64,000 nt of DNA, from contig JAVVEQ010000006.1 of assembly GCA_032250905.1 (NCBI GenBank), positions 41,660 through 105,659 on the forward strand, in the 5' to 3' direction. The stretch comes from Desulfotignum sp032250905 (lineage in GTDB: Bacteria > Desulfobacterota > Desulfobacteria > Desulfobacterales > Desulfobacteraceae). Below, one piece after another: positions 34,235-43,668 of the stretch; within the stretch, counting starts at the first letter, position 1; every line of letters begins with the position of its first letter. A program made the position numbers and the translations under genes. The notes under the pieces are model-generated. The model had not been told where the DNA came from, ran no database searches, and saw only the letters and a program-made list of their open reading frames with translations.

Positions 34235-34773
34235 CCCCCGGGCTGGATCAATCCCAGCTTTCCATTGTTGTGTTTGTAAAGGACATTCAACTTTTCGGTA
34301 CGGGCGTTGTTGAACACAAAGAACGTATGCCGGCCGGCATAAAATTCGTTGACCGCATCTTCAATGTCCATGGGTTTGGAATCCAGGGTCTCCAGAATCA
34401 GGTCATCGAATCCCTGGAGCGCGGGCTGATGCAAAGGGGTGCGGTCAAATTCTGCCGTATCCAGAAGACTCTGCTTTTTGCCGGACATATGCTCTTTGAT
34501 TTTTTCCTTGTGCTTCTTGATCTGTACACGGACTTTGTCCATTAGAATATCAATGGATGAATACATGTTTTCAGAGGATTCTTTTGCGTGAATATTCAGT
34601 TTGTCACAGGTCAGCGTGATTTCTGCAATGTGCCTTATTTTTTGCACCGACAATACCACATGGGCTTCGGCCGGGCTGTCCAGCATTCGGTCGAATTTGT
34701 CCAGTTTTTTGTTCACGTAAGACTTCAACGGCTCGGAGGGATCGATTTTTTTAAAGGTCACGGTTGTTTGCAT
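34231..34773 (-). CDS. hpf: Long-form ribosome hibernation promoting factor
   Basis: This protein binds resting ribosomes in stationary phase. It is 180 residues, the long HPF form: an N-terminal RaiA/YfiA domain (residues 1-95) and a C-terminal dimerisation domain (about 125-178, with NEFYAGRHTFFVFNNARTEKLNVLYKHNNGKLGLI) that gives 100S dimers. GGGAGG precedes the ATG. It follows rpoN by 11 bases. Confidence 0.94.
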   Translation of the reverse strand: MQTTVTFKKIDPSEPLKSYVNKKLDKFDRMLDSPAEAHVVLSVQKIRHIAEITLTCDKLNIHAKESSENMYSSIDILMDKVRVQIKKHKEKIKEHMSGKKQSLLDTAEFDRTPLHQPALQGFDDLILETLDSKPMDIEDAVNEFYAGRHTFFVFNNARTEKLNVLYKHNNGKLGLIQPGG

Positions 34774-34784
34774 GAAACACCTCC

Positions 34785-36227
34785 CTATAGTTGTTTGCGT
34801 TTGCTGGAAGGCAGAATATTGAGTACCTTCCGGTATTTGGCAACGGTTCTTCGGGCAATCTGTATGTCGGATTCCTGAAGGATCCCTGCTATCCGGTCGT
34901 CGCTCAATGGGTCGGTGGGATCCTCTCTTTCGATGAGTTCACGGATTCGTTCCTTGACACTGGCCGATGCCAGCGATTCTCCCCCGGTTCGTTCAATGGA
35001 GGAATTGAAGAAATATTTAAGCTCGAACAGCCCCTGCGGCGTATACGCGTATTTGTTGGTGGTGACCCGGCTGATGGTGGATTCATGCATCTGAATATCT
35101 TCGGCGATATCCTTGAGAATCAGGGGGCGCAGATAGGCGATACCTTTTTCAAAAAACTCATGCTGAAACTTGATGATACTTTCCATGACCAGGTAGATGG
35201 TTTTCTGACGTTGATGAATGCTTTTGATCAGCCAGGACGCAGACTGCATTTTTTCGTTGAGGTACGCTTTGGTCTCCCTGGAGATCTTTTTCCCCTCTGC
35301 AATGGCATTTTTGTAAAACCGGTTGATCCGCAGTTTGGGCAGGCCGTCATCATTCATTACAATTTTGAATCCATCCCCCACTTTGTAGACAAAGATATCA
35401 GGTATGATATAGGCAGGTTCTTCATTGGAGAATTTTCTGCCCGGCTTGGGCTCCAGGTATTGAAGGATTCTTACTGCGGCCCGTACCTCGTCCACCGAAA
35501 TCCGCAGGGCCTTGGCAATTTTCCGGCTGTTCCGGTTTTCCAGATTTTTTAAATGGTGTTTGATGATTTCGGTGAGCACGGGATTGTCGATGCCCATCTG
35601 CCTGACTTGAATGAGCAGGGTTTCGCACAGATCTCTGGCACACACGCCGGGCGGGTCCAGCGCCTGCAGGACCGACAGTACTTTTTCCACCCGCGCTGTT
35701 TCCACTTCGGCTGCCTGGGCGATTTCGTCAACTTCTGCACACAGGTAGCCGTCCGGGTTGAGATTGTCAATGATCATGTGGCCGATCTGTTCATCTCCCT
35801 TGTCCAGTTCCTGGAGCATCAGCTGCCATTTCAGATGACCTTCAAGTGTGGTTTTCTCAGAAGTGAACGCTTCGAAATTCGGGGCTTCAGTGTGTTCGGT
35901 TTCTGAATATATCCGTCCGGTGGAGTTATATTCATTGATATAATTTTCCCAGTCCGTGTCCGTCTGCACTTTTTCATCGATGGTGATCTCCTTGACCGGT
36001 GTGTCTCCGTCAGATTCAGGGGCTTCAGCGGCAGGATCAGACAGCGCCCGGTCGACAGGTTCGTCCGGAGCCTGTTCTTCAAGCGCGGGATTCTGTTCCA
36101 TTTCCTGCTGAATCATTTCCGCAAGCTCGACACGGGACAGCTGCAGCAGTTTGATAGCCTGCTGGAGCTGCGGGGTCATGACCAGTTGCTGGGTCAATGA
36201 GAGGTTCTGTTGTAAGCCAAGTTCCAT
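34785..36227 (-). CDS. rpoN: RNA polymerase sigma-54 factor RpoN
   Basis: RpoN directs polymerase to -24/-12 promoters and needs an AAA+ activator. The 480-residue protein has the glutamine-rich region I (MELGLQQNLSLTQQLVMTPQ), an acidic region II, a core-binding domain and the C-terminal DNA-binding part ending with the RpoN box ARRTVAKYRK. The frame is open to 36275, but I chose the ATG at 36227 because it gives the canonical start, one base past the lptB stop. An activator is encoded at 44.9 kb. Confidence 0.96.
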   Translation of the reverse strand: MELGLQQNLSLTQQLVMTPQLQQAIKLLQLSRVELAEMIQQEMEQNPALEEQAPDEPVDRALSDPAAEAPESDGDTPVKEITIDEKVQTDTDWENYINEYNSTGRIYSETEHTEAPNFEAFTSEKTTLEGHLKWQLMLQELDKGDEQIGHMIIDNLNPDGYLCAEVDEIAQAAEVETARVEKVLSVLQALDPPGVCARDLCETLLIQVRQMGIDNPVLTEIIKHHLKNLENRNSRKIAKALRISVDEVRAAVRILQYLEPKPGRKFSNEEPAYIIPDIFVYKVGDGFKIVMNDDGLPKLRINRFYKNAIAEGKKISRETKAYLNEKMQSASWLIKSIHQRQKTIYLVMESIIKFQHEFFEKGIAYLRPLILKDIAEDIQMHESTISRVTTNKYAYTPQGLFELKYFFNSSIERTGGESLASASVKERIRELIEREDPTDPLSDDRIAGILQESDIQIARRTVAKYRKVLNILPSSKRKQL

Positions 36228-36228
36228 A

Positions 36229-36951
36229 TTACAGCCTGAAATTATCTCCAAGATATTTTTTTTTGGCAATGGCACTGGAGATGATTCGATCCGGCGGACC
36301 GGATTCGATCACCTGTCCCTGACTCATGATATATGCATGATCGCATACACCCAGCGTTTCCCGGACATTGTGGTCGGAAATGAGCACCCCGATTCCTTTG
36401 CGGGTCAGCTGGGTGATAATCTGCTGAATATCCATCACCGCCAGCGGATCAATGCCGGCAAACGGTTCATCCAGAAGAATGAACAGGGGATCGGTTGCCA
36501 GAACCCGCGAGATCTCCAGCCGTCGGCGCTCCCCTCCGGACAGGGAAGCGGCTTTCTGGCGGGCCAGCCCCTGAATGCCCAGCTCCTGCATCAACGCTGA
36601 CGCTTTGGATCGAACCGGCACGTCGTTTCTCGGCAGAACTTCCAGAATGGCGGTGATGTTTTCCTCAACCGTGAGTTTTCTGAAAATAGAGCTTTCCTGG
36701 GGCAGGTATCCGATCCCTTTTCTGGCACGGATATACATGGGGTACCGGGTAATATCTTCGTCCCCTAAGATAACATGACCGCTGTCAGGCCGGATCATGC
36801 CGACGGTCATATAGAACGTGGTTGTTTTTCCGGCACCGTTGGGTCCGAGCAGTCCGGTCACCTGTCCCGGCCTCACCGTCAGATCAGCCTGGTTTACCAC
36901 GGTTTTTCCATCATAGGTTTTGACCAGTTTATTGAGTGAAAGTTCTTTCAT
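36229..36951 (-). CDS. lptB: LPS export ABC transporter ATP-binding protein LptB
   Basis: LptB is the ATPase that powers lipopolysaccharide extraction from the inner membrane with LptF and LptG. The 240-residue protein has Walker A GPNGAGKTT at about 36-44, Q-loop PQESSIF, signature LSGGERRR and Walker B FILLDEPFAGIDP, with H-loop DHNVRET. It lies between lptA and rpoN, the conserved order. LptF and LptG are not in the window. Confidence 0.96.
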   Translation of the reverse strand: MKELSLNKLVKTYDGKTVVNQADLTVRPGQVTGLLGPNGAGKTTTFYMTVGMIRPDSGHVILGDEDITRYPMYIRARKGIGYLPQESSIFRKLTVEENITAILEVLPRNDVPVRSKASALMQELGIQGLARQKAASLSGGERRRLEISRVLATDPLFILLDEPFAGIDPLAVMDIQQIITQLTRKGIGVLISDHNVRETLGVCDHAYIMSQGQVIESGPPDRIISSAIAKKKYLGDNFRL

Positions 36952-37524
36952 TTATTGATCTGTCGGTTTGTCTTCCGGATTGAACAGGGCCTGAACCCGG
37001 TTTTCAGCGTCACTCTCCACCATGACCCGGTCCTGCTTTCTGAACAGAGTGATTTTTGTGCCGCTCACCCAGCTGGTTCCGGTAAGCAGCCTGACATCCC
37101 GTCCGGTAAGGACCAGCGTGTCATCTGCCGCCGTGTAAACCGCTTTGTCTGCAAATGCCTGTCTGTCTCCGGCCGTGTACTCGACATTGTCAGTGGCGAC
37201 GATCTGTTTGATCCGGTTGGCGTCGGTTGTGTTTTCAGTGTCTGGCTGTGACGGATGCAGAAAGAGTTTGATCGAATCCGCCACGATAAGTGCATCTTCC
37301 TGTTTTGCCCTGACATTGCCGATAAACTCCACCAGGGATGCTTCCTGATGTGCAACCATTTTATCTGCCGTGATATGTAACGGTTTTTCAGGTGACAATG
37401 CCGGGTCAGTCCCGTTTTTTTCTTCAGCTGAAGCCAGTGAGACCATGGCGATCACCAGCAGTCCGATGATTCCGGTCCTCCATTTAGGGCAGATAGAAAT
37501 TTTCACTGAATTTTCCTTTGACAT
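36952..37524 (-). CDS. lptA: LPS transport periplasmic protein LptA
   Basis: LptA forms the beta-jellyroll bridge that carries lipopolysaccharide across the periplasm. The 190-residue protein has a signal segment (about residues 15-33, IIGLLVIAMVSLASAEEK) and repeated OstA-type strands such as LHITADKMVAHQEASLVEFIGNV and VEYTAGDRQAFADKAVYTAADDTLVLTG. Its start lies inside lptC by 41 bases, in another frame, and its stop abuts lptB. Confidence 0.9.
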   Translation of the reverse strand: MSKENSVKISICPKWRTGIIGLLVIAMVSLASAEEKNGTDPALSPEKPLHITADKMVAHQEASLVEFIGNVRAKQEDALIVADSIKLFLHPSQPDTENTTDANRIKQIVATDNVEYTAGDRQAFADKAVYTAADDTLVLTGRDVRLLTGTSWVSGTKITLFRKQDRVMVESDAENRVQALFNPEDKPTDQ

Positions 37525-38062
37525 GTCCCTGTAAAATTATTTCATTGTCGTTGATACGGATTTCCATGGTGTCCGCTTCCATGGCGGCGTCAGGATTTTC
37601 AAGCCAAATCTTTGTCTGGGAAAATATTATATGTGGTTTTTTTTTATAATGCAACTTATCAGTTTTCAGGGTGTTTTTCCGGTATGTCAGCACCACGTTT
37701 CCCGTAAAATCCATGTCATGGGTCTGGGTGTCAAGAATTCCCTGGTCAGATCTCAGAATGACCGTATCTTCGGTTTGGGTGTGAAACACCACATGGACCT
37801 GGGTCAGGATGGCCTGGTTCTGTTCCCTGACCAGAGTGGCGGTGGCTGCCTCAAGCTCCCATTCCGTGATGCCGTTTTTTTTGGAAATCTGTTTCATGAC
37901 ATCCAGTTTCAGGGCCGCATCAGAATCAACATGAAGATCGGTAATCCGCAGCGGGGCAGCCATTCTTTGATGGATCAGGTAACCCCCCCCTGCGCCGCCG
38001 GCCAGGATGATCAGAAACAACAGGGTCAGAACCTGCTGTTTTTTTGAAGAAAAGCGGGTCAT
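37484..38062 (-). CDS. lptC: LPS export periplasmic protein LptC
   Basis: LptC is the single-span inner-membrane anchor that passes LPS from LptBFG to LptA. The 192-residue protein has an N-terminal membrane helix (QQVLTLLFLIILAGGAGGGY) and a periplasmic OstA-like fold (DVMKQISKKNGITEWELEA, then ILDTQTHDMDFTGNVVLTYR). I chose the ATG at 38062, which overlaps the kdsC stop as ATGA; the frame is open for ten further codons. Confidence 0.9.
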   Translation of the reverse strand: MTRFSSKKQQVLTLLFLIILAGGAGGGYLIHQRMAAPLRITDLHVDSDAALKLDVMKQISKKNGITEWELEAATATLVREQNQAILTQVHVVFHTQTEDTVILRSDQGILDTQTHDMDFTGNVVLTYRKNTLKTDKLHYKKKPHIIFSQTKIWLENPDAAMEADTMEIRINDNEIILQGHVKGKFSENFYLP

Positions 38063-38574
38063 GCCAGAAATGTTTTCATTGCTTTTTCCCACAGGCCGGC
38101 GGCTTTAAGAATGGCGTCACAGATTTCTCTGACAGCCCCCCGCCCGCCGGCGGCCTGAGTGACGATATCCGCCCGGGCCTTCACTTCATCGACTGCATCG
38201 GCCACCGCAATGGCCACACCGGCCCGGGCCATGGCCGGCAGATCGATCAGATCATCCCCCATAAACGCCATGGCGGAAGGATCGATACGGGTTTGCTGAG
38301 CCATTCGTTCCAGGGCCTCCGCCTTGTTGAAAATTCCGTCAAAAACAAGGTCAATGCCCAGGTTTCGGCAGCGATGGGTCAGCGCTCCTGAGATTCGTCC
38401 GGTGATGATACCCGCCTGAATCCCGTTGTCCATGAGCAGACGCAGTCCCAACCCGTCTTTGGAGGAAAACTGTTTGACCTGTTCTCCGGAATCGGTGTAG
38501 ATGATCCGGCCGTCAGTCAGCACACCGTCCACATCCAGTACAAGCAGTTTCACCTGTTTCAATGAAGCAGTCAT
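38059..38574 (-). CDS. kdsC: KDO 8-phosphate phosphatase KdsC
   Basis: KdsC is a HAD-family phosphatase that releases KDO for lipid A core synthesis. The 171-residue protein has motif I as LDVDGVLTDG (residues 13-22), a GLGLRLLMDNGIQAGIITGR segment with motif II, and motif III/IV as MGDDLIDLPAM. It is four bases after kdsA and coupled to lptC. Confidence 0.94.
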   Translation of the reverse strand: MTASLKQVKLLVLDVDGVLTDGRIIYTDSGEQVKQFSSKDGLGLRLLMDNGIQAGIITGRISGALTHRCRNLGIDLVFDGIFNKAEALERMAQQTRIDPSAMAFMGDDLIDLPAMARAGVAIAVADAVDEVKARADIVTQAAGGRGAVREICDAILKAAGLWEKAMKTFLA

Positions 38575-38578
38575 CAGG

Positions 38579-39391
38579 TTAAGCCACGGCTTCTTTGATG
38601 GTCAGAAGGGTTGCAAGCAACGGTGCCATGTCAGCCAGGGGTATGGAGTTGGGACCATCACACAGCGCTTTTGAAGGATCTGGATGTGTTTCCATGAAAA
38701 GACCGTGGACCCCGGCTGCCACAGCTGCTTTTGCCAGTGTGGGAATAAATTCCCGGTTTCCTGTGGATGCGGTGAATCCGCCGCCGGGAAGCTGGACACT
38801 GTGGGTGGCATCAAAAATTACGGGAACCCCCAGTTGCTTCAGTATGTGGATGGAGCGGAAATCCACCACCAGGTTGTTGTACCCGAAACTGGTGCCCCTT
38901 TCCGTGATGGCGATGTGGGGATTGCCGGTAGATGCTGCTTTGTCAAGGATATTTTTGCAGTCCATGGGGGCCAGAAACTGCCCTTTCTTGATACTTACGG
39001 GCCGTCCCGTCCGGCACGCAGCCAGGATCAGATCGGTCTGGCGGCATAAAAACGCTGGAATCTGGATCACATCCAGGACCCGTGATGCCGGAAGAGCCTG
39101 ATCCGGCAGGTGAATATCCGAAACCACCTTCACATCCAGGCGGGACTTGATCTCTTCCAGAATGGACAGGCCCTGCTGAAATCCCGGACCCCGGAAAGAG
39201 TTTACCGATGTCCGGTTGGCCTTGTCAAAAGAAGCTTTGAACAGAAACGGTATATTCAGATCCCGGGTCAGAGTTTTCAAGGTATCGCAGATCTGGAATG
39301 TGGTATCGAAATCTTCAATCACACAGGGCCCGGCCACCAGAAAAAATCGGGGCAGGGGGGTGTGGGTCATTTCGAAAAAAAAATTGGTCAT
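38579..39391 (-). CDS. kdsA: 3-deoxy-8-phosphooctulonate synthase KdsA
   Basis: KdsA condenses phosphoenolpyruvate with arabinose 5-phosphate to form KDO 8-phosphate. The 270-residue protein has VAGPCVIED near residue 19, FKASFDKANRTS, SDIHLPDQ, FLCRQTDL and the late MHETHPDP-like METHPDPSKALCDGPNS. A good AAGGA site precedes the ATG at 39391. It heads the kdsA-kdsC-lptC-lptA-lptB-rpoN run on the minus strand. Confidence 0.96.
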   Translation of the reverse strand: MTNFFFEMTHTPLPRFFLVAGPCVIEDFDTTFQICDTLKTLTRDLNIPFLFKASFDKANRTSVNSFRGPGFQQGLSILEEIKSRLDVKVVSDIHLPDQALPASRVLDVIQIPAFLCRQTDLILAACRTGRPVSIKKGQFLAPMDCKNILDKAASTGNPHIAITERGTSFGYNNLVVDFRSIHILKQLGVPVIFDATHSVQLPGGGFTASTGNREFIPTLAKAAVAAGVHGLFMETHPDPSKALCDGPNSIPLADMAPLLATLLTIKEAVA

Positions 39392-39545
39392 GGGTCATCC
39401 TTTACTCTGATCGTGAATGTGTGGGTCAACCTATAATTTGGCATCCAAAAAGTCAAGAATGTAAAATACCTTGATAAGTTTGGGCGTAGCTGGTATTTTT
39501 ATGTGCGTTTCACTTTGGATAATGATAACTATTTGAAAAATATGG

Positions 39546-40931
39546 ATGTTTTTAATGAAGAAATTCTTTTTGCTGGTGATTTTTGCTGTGATTCTGGTGC
39601 CTTTGGCATGGATGCTGATATATCGATTTGAAGGGTCGCCGCCTGATGTCACTGCAGATCTGCCGACACGGTTTCTCAAAGATGAGGTCACCCTGTCTCT
39701 GGATATCAAAGATACCAGAACCGGACTTCGGGAGATTCATGTCCGCCTTATTCAGAATGAAATCAAAAAGACGCTGCTGCAAAAAACATATCCACCCGGT
39801 TCACTGTTGAGTCCGTTTTTAGAAAAACCGCTCATGAAAGACCGTGTGGTGATTCCTGTGGAAGCGGGTCGTCATGGCCTGAATGACGGAGAGGCCGTCC
39901 TCCACATTCAGGTGACGGATCAGTCCTGGCGGGGTTGGAACCACGGAAACATGGCTGAAAAAGAAATACCGGTCACCATTGATACTCAGCCCCCCCGCAT
40001 AGAGGTGTTGAGCCGGCAGCATAATGTGGAACGGGGAGGTGCCGGCCTGGTGATCTACCGGTTATTTGAAACGGATGTTGACAGCGGTGTCCAGGTGGGA
40101 GACCGCTTTTTTCCAGGCCATTCCGGAATGTTCGAGCAGACAGATATTTATGCGGCTTTTTTTGCGCTGGATCATACCCAGGGGCCGGGTACCCGGTTGT
40201 GGGTGACCGCCCGGGATGCGGCCGGTAATACGACCCGTAAAGGGTTTTACCACTATATCCGGGATCGCGGGTTCAAATCGGATGAGCTCAGGATTTCCGA
40301 CCGGTTTCTGGGAATGACCATGCCGGATTTTCATCTCGGGGACCAAGAGAGCCAGATTGAAAAAAAAGACCAGCCGCTTCTGGAGAAATTTCTGGTGGTG
40401 AATACCGATCTACGGAATGCCAATGTCGAAAAAGTACTGTCCGTGCCGGTGAATACGGTGCCTGAAATGCTGTGGCAGGGAAAATTCGAACGAATGGCCG
40501 GAGCCGCCCGGGCCGGGTTTGGCGATCAGCGTACCTACACATACAATGGAAAGGAAATCGGGCAGTCCCGGCATATGGGAATCGATCTGGCATCCACGGC
40601 ACAGTCGCCAGTGGGGGCCGCCAATACCGGACGGGTGATCATGGCTGAACCGGTGGGCATTTTCGGGAACACTGTGATCATCGACCATGGGTTTGGACTG
40701 GCCAGTCTGTATTCTCATCTGAGTTATATGGCTGTTTCCGTGGGGGATACGGTCAAAAAAGGGGAAATCATCGGCAACACAGGAATGACCGGGCTGGCAG
40801 CCGGTGATCATCTTCATTTTTCCATCATCGTGCACAATGTGTTTGTCAATCCAATGGAATGGTGGGATCCCAACTGGATTGAAAACAATGTCACTGCCAA
40901 GATCAAGGCGGTGGATCAAGGAAAATCATGA
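39546..40931 (+). CDS. M23-family metallopeptidase (LytM/peptidoglycan hydrolase-like)
   Basis: This 461-residue envelope protein has an N-terminal membrane anchor (FLMKKFFLLVIFAVILVPLA), a long periplasmic beta-rich region and a C-terminal peptidase M23 domain (about residues 335-440). Zinc-ligand motifs are HMGIDLAS and HLHFSIIVH, with a GNTVIIDHGFGLASLYSHL core, so it should be active. It may start at the ATG at 39555. A cell-wall endopeptidase role is expected from the family. It overlaps the next gene by four bases. Confidence 0.88.
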   Translation: MFLMKKFFLLVIFAVILVPLAWMLIYRFEGSPPDVTADLPTRFLKDEVTLSLDIKDTRTGLREIHVRLIQNEIKKTLLQKTYPPGSLLSPFLEKPLMKDRVVIPVEAGRHGLNDGEAVLHIQVTDQSWRGWNHGNMAEKEIPVTIDTQPPRIEVLSRQHNVERGGAGLVIYRLFETDVDSGVQVGDRFFPGHSGMFEQTDIYAAFFALDHTQGPGTRLWVTARDAAGNTTRKGFYHYIRDRGFKSDELRISDRFLGMTMPDFHLGDQESQIEKKDQPLLEKFLVVNTDLRNANVEKVLSVPVNTVPEMLWQGKFERMAGAARAGFGDQRTYTYNGKEIGQSRHMGIDLASTAQSPVGAANTGRVIMAEPVGIFGNTVIIDHGFGLASLYSHLSYMAVSVGDTVKKGEIIGNTGMTGLAAGDHLHFSIIVHNVFVNPMEWWDPNWIENNVTAKIKAVDQGKS

Positions 40932-42097
40932 GTGATTATACAGTCAGTAAAACCTATGAACAGATCAACCGGAAAATAGCCCGGGGAGAGGCGGTGGTGG
41001 TCACCGCAGAAGAGATTGTCGACATTGTCAGAGACCACGGCATCGTTGAAGCGGCCCGGCAGGTGGATGTGGTGACAACCGGGACCTTTGCACCCATGTG
41101 CTCATCCGGTGCGTTCATCAATATCGGCCAGTCGAAACCGTTGGTGAGGACCACCAAAACCTGGTTCAACAATGTACCGGCCTATTCAGGAATTGCGGCG
41201 GTGGACTGCTATCTGGGGGCCACCCAGACCAGTGATGACGATCCATTGAACAAACGTCATCCTGGAGATTTCAATTATGGCGGGGGGCATGTGATTCAGG
41301 ATCTGGTGGCGGGCAAACCCGTGGAAATCCGTGCGGAATCCTATGGTACCGACTGTTATCCCAACCGGCGCATTGAGAAAACCATGACCCTTCAGGAACT
41401 GCCCAATGCAATGCTGGTGAATCCCAGAAACGCTTATCAGAATTACAATTGTGCAATCAACCGTTCGGACCGGACCAAATACACCTATATGGGTACATTG
41501 AAACCAGGCACGGGCAATGCCAATTATTCCACCTCCGGTGCCTTGAGCCCGTTGCTCAACGACCCGTATCTCAAAACTATCGGTGTGGGCACACGGATTT
41601 TCCTGGGCGGTGCCCAGGGGTATGTGATCTGGACCGGCACTCAGCATAAATCGGATGTCAATCGAGGCATGAACGGCGTGCCTTCAAAACCGGCAGGTAC
41701 GCTGTCGGTGATCGGTGATCTCAAGGAAATGGCTTCGGAATGGCTGGTGGGACAAAGTATCCGTGGGTATGGCTGTTCTCTGGCTGTGGGCCTGGGCATT
41801 CCGATTCCGATTCTCAATGAGGAAATTCTCAAATACACTGCCGTGTCTGATGAGGAAATCTTCACTCAGATCGTGGATTATGGATATGACTATCCCGAAG
41901 GCGTGTCCCGTTCCTATGGTCAGGTCAGTTACGCGGAACTAAAAAGCGGTTTCATCATGATCAAGGGTCAGAAGGTATCCACCCATCCCTTGTCCAGCAT
42001 GGTGAAAGCCAGGAAAATTGCCGAACTGCTTAAATCCGCGATTCAGCGTTCGAAGTTTCTGCTGGGTGAGCCCCAGCACCTCTTTTTCCAGAAATAA
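40928..42097 (+). CDS. DUF39 homocysteine-biosynthesis protein (aspartate semialdehyde sulfurtransferase)
   Basis: DUF39/HcyBio proteins take part in making homocysteine directly from aspartate semialdehyde and sulfide, a route found in methanogens and sulfate reducers. The 389-residue protein has the family's early CSSGAFINIGQSKP segment (conserved cysteine near residue 59), WFNNVPAYSGIAAVDCYLGATQTSDDDP and ESYGTDCYPNRR with further conserved cysteines. It lacks the CBS pair found in some archaeal versions. The partner ferredoxin-like protein is not adjacent. It overlaps the M23 peptidase stop by ATGA. Confidence 0.88.
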   Translation: MSDYTVSKTYEQINRKIARGEAVVVTAEEIVDIVRDHGIVEAARQVDVVTTGTFAPMCSSGAFINIGQSKPLVRTTKTWFNNVPAYSGIAAVDCYLGATQTSDDDPLNKRHPGDFNYGGGHVIQDLVAGKPVEIRAESYGTDCYPNRRIEKTMTLQELPNAMLVNPRNAYQNYNCAINRSDRTKYTYMGTLKPGTGNANYSTSGALSPLLNDPYLKTIGVGTRIFLGGAQGYVIWTGTQHKSDVNRGMNGVPSKPAGTLSVIGDLKEMASEWLVGQSIRGYGCSLAVGLGIPIPILNEEILKYTAVSDEEIFTQIVDYGYDYPEGVSRSYGQVSYAELKSGFIMIKGQKVSTHPLSSMVKARKIAELLKSAIQRSKFLLGEPQHLFFQK

Positions 42098-42106
42098 GGG
42101 ATTGAC

Positions 42107-42706
42107 ATGGCCAAGAAAAAAAACGCCTGGCGGGAGAATATTGAAGCCATTCTCATTGCTGTTGTGATTGCGCTGTTCATTCGGACCTTTGTTGTACAGG
42201 CATTCAAGATCCCTTCCGGGTCCATGCTTGAAACCCTTCAGATCGGGGACCAGATCCTGGTGAACAAATTCATCTACGGTGTGAAAATCCCGTTTACCGA
42301 CGGGAAGGTTCTGATTCCGTTCAAGACACCGGAGCGGGGGGATATTGTGGTTTTTGAATATCCGGAAGATCCGTCCAAGGATTTTATCAAGCGGGTGGTG
42401 GCCGTGGCTGGTGACACCGTGTCCATTGTGGACAAGCAATTGTATGTGAACGGAGAACCGGTGACGGATGAGCCGTATGCGCACTATTCCCGGATGCCGA
42501 CATATGTGGACAACATGCAGCCGGTTAAGGTGCCGGAAAACAAGCTGTTTGTGATGGGAGACAACCGGGACAACAGCCATGACAGCCGGTTCTGGGGATT
42601 TGTAGACCTGTCGGCCGTCAAGGGGGAAGCATTTATGATCTACTGGTCCTGGGACCGGGAAAAGTTCGGTGTCCGGTGGAACCGGATCGGTGATCTGCTG
42701 ATATGA
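42107..42706 (+). CDS. lepB: Signal peptidase I
   Basis: LepB cleaves signal peptides from exported proteins at the inner membrane. The 199-residue protein has one N-terminal membrane helix (IEAILIAVVIALFIRTFVV), the catalytic serine Ser39 in IPSGSM and the lysine Lys95 in DFIKRVVAV, plus the C-terminal GDNRDNSHDSRFWG box. It starts nine bases after the DUF39 gene. Confidence 0.96.
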   Translation: MAKKKNAWRENIEAILIAVVIALFIRTFVVQAFKIPSGSMLETLQIGDQILVNKFIYGVKIPFTDGKVLIPFKTPERGDIVVFEYPEDPSKDFIKRVVAVAGDTVSIVDKQLYVNGEPVTDEPYAHYSRMPTYVDNMQPVKVPENKLFVMGDNRDNSHDSRFWGFVDLSAVKGEAFMIYWSWDREKFGVRWNRIGDLLI

Positions 42707-42729
42707 CTTGACTGAGTGAAGGATGCATT

Positions 42730-43668
42730 ATGCGATTTGCAAAAAAGGATATTCTGGATATCCATTCCCTGGATCCAGCCGAAATCACTCTGATCCTGGA
42801 CACAGCCGTGGGCATGAAGGAGATTTCCCGGCGGCCGGTGAAAAAAGTGCCCACCCTGCGGGGCAAGACCATTGTGCTGTTTTTTCAGGAACCGTCCACC
42901 CGGACCAAGCTGTCCTTTGAAATTGCCGCAAAGCGCCTGTCTGCTGATTCCGTGGCCATCGCCAAATCCGGATCCTCCATGGCCAAAGGGGAGACCCTGA
43001 TTGACACGGTTAAGAATCTGGAAGCCATGCGGCCGGATGTGATCGTGATGCGCCATGCCTCTTCCGGCGCTGCCTGGCAAGTGGCAAAACGGGTGGACTG
43101 TTCGGTGATCAATGCCGGGGACGGCATCCATGCCCATCCGTCCCAGGCCCTGTTGGACATGATGAGTGTCCGGGAAAAAAAAGGGCATCTTCAGGGGTTG
43201 AAACTGGCTATGATCGGGGATATCTCCCATTCGCGGGTGGCCCGTTCCGACATAACCGGATTTTCCAAAATGGGGGCAATGGTGTCGGTGTGTGCCCCTC
43301 AAACCATGATTCCGGCGGGTATCGAAGCCTTGGGTTGCCAGGTGGCCCCCAGCATGGAAACGTGTGTGGCGGATGCGGATGTCATCATGATGCTCAGGAT
43401 TCAAAAAGAGCGGATGAAAGATGTCCTTTTTCCCACGGAACGGGAGTATGCCGGTCGGTTCGGCCTGAACCGGGATCGGCTGGCCCTGGCAAAAAAAGAT
43501 GTCACCATCATGCATCCGGGACCCATGAACCGGGGGGTGGAGATCAGCAGTGATGTGGCCGATGCGGAGTGTTCCATGATTCTGGATCAGGTGACAAACG
43601 GGGTGGCCCTGCGAATGGCCCTATTCTATCTGGTGGCGGGAGGAAGCAGACATGCAGATATTGATTAA
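42730..43668 (+). CDS. pyrB: Aspartate carbamoyltransferase catalytic subunit
   Basis: PyrB makes carbamoyl aspartate in pyrimidine synthesis. The 312-residue protein has the carbamoyl phosphate motif FQEPSTRTKLSFE (about 56-68), SSMAKGETLIDT, and the HAHPSQALLDM loop near residue 137. No pyrI regulatory chain is visible, so this is probably the dihydroorotase-associated class. It overlaps pyrC by 17 bases, supporting a PyrB-PyrC complex. Confidence 0.96.
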   Translation: MRFAKKDILDIHSLDPAEITLILDTAVGMKEISRRPVKKVPTLRGKTIVLFFQEPSTRTKLSFEIAAKRLSADSVAIAKSGSSMAKGETLIDTVKNLEAMRPDVIVMRHASSGAAWQVAKRVDCSVINAGDGIHAHPSQALLDMMSVREKKGHLQGLKLAMIGDISHSRVARSDITGFSKMGAMVSVCAPQTMIPAGIEALGCQVAPSMETCVADADVIMMLRIQKERMKDVLFPTEREYAGRFGLNRDRLALAKKDVTIMHPGPMNRGVEISSDVADAECSMILDQVTNGVALRMALFYLVAGGSRHADID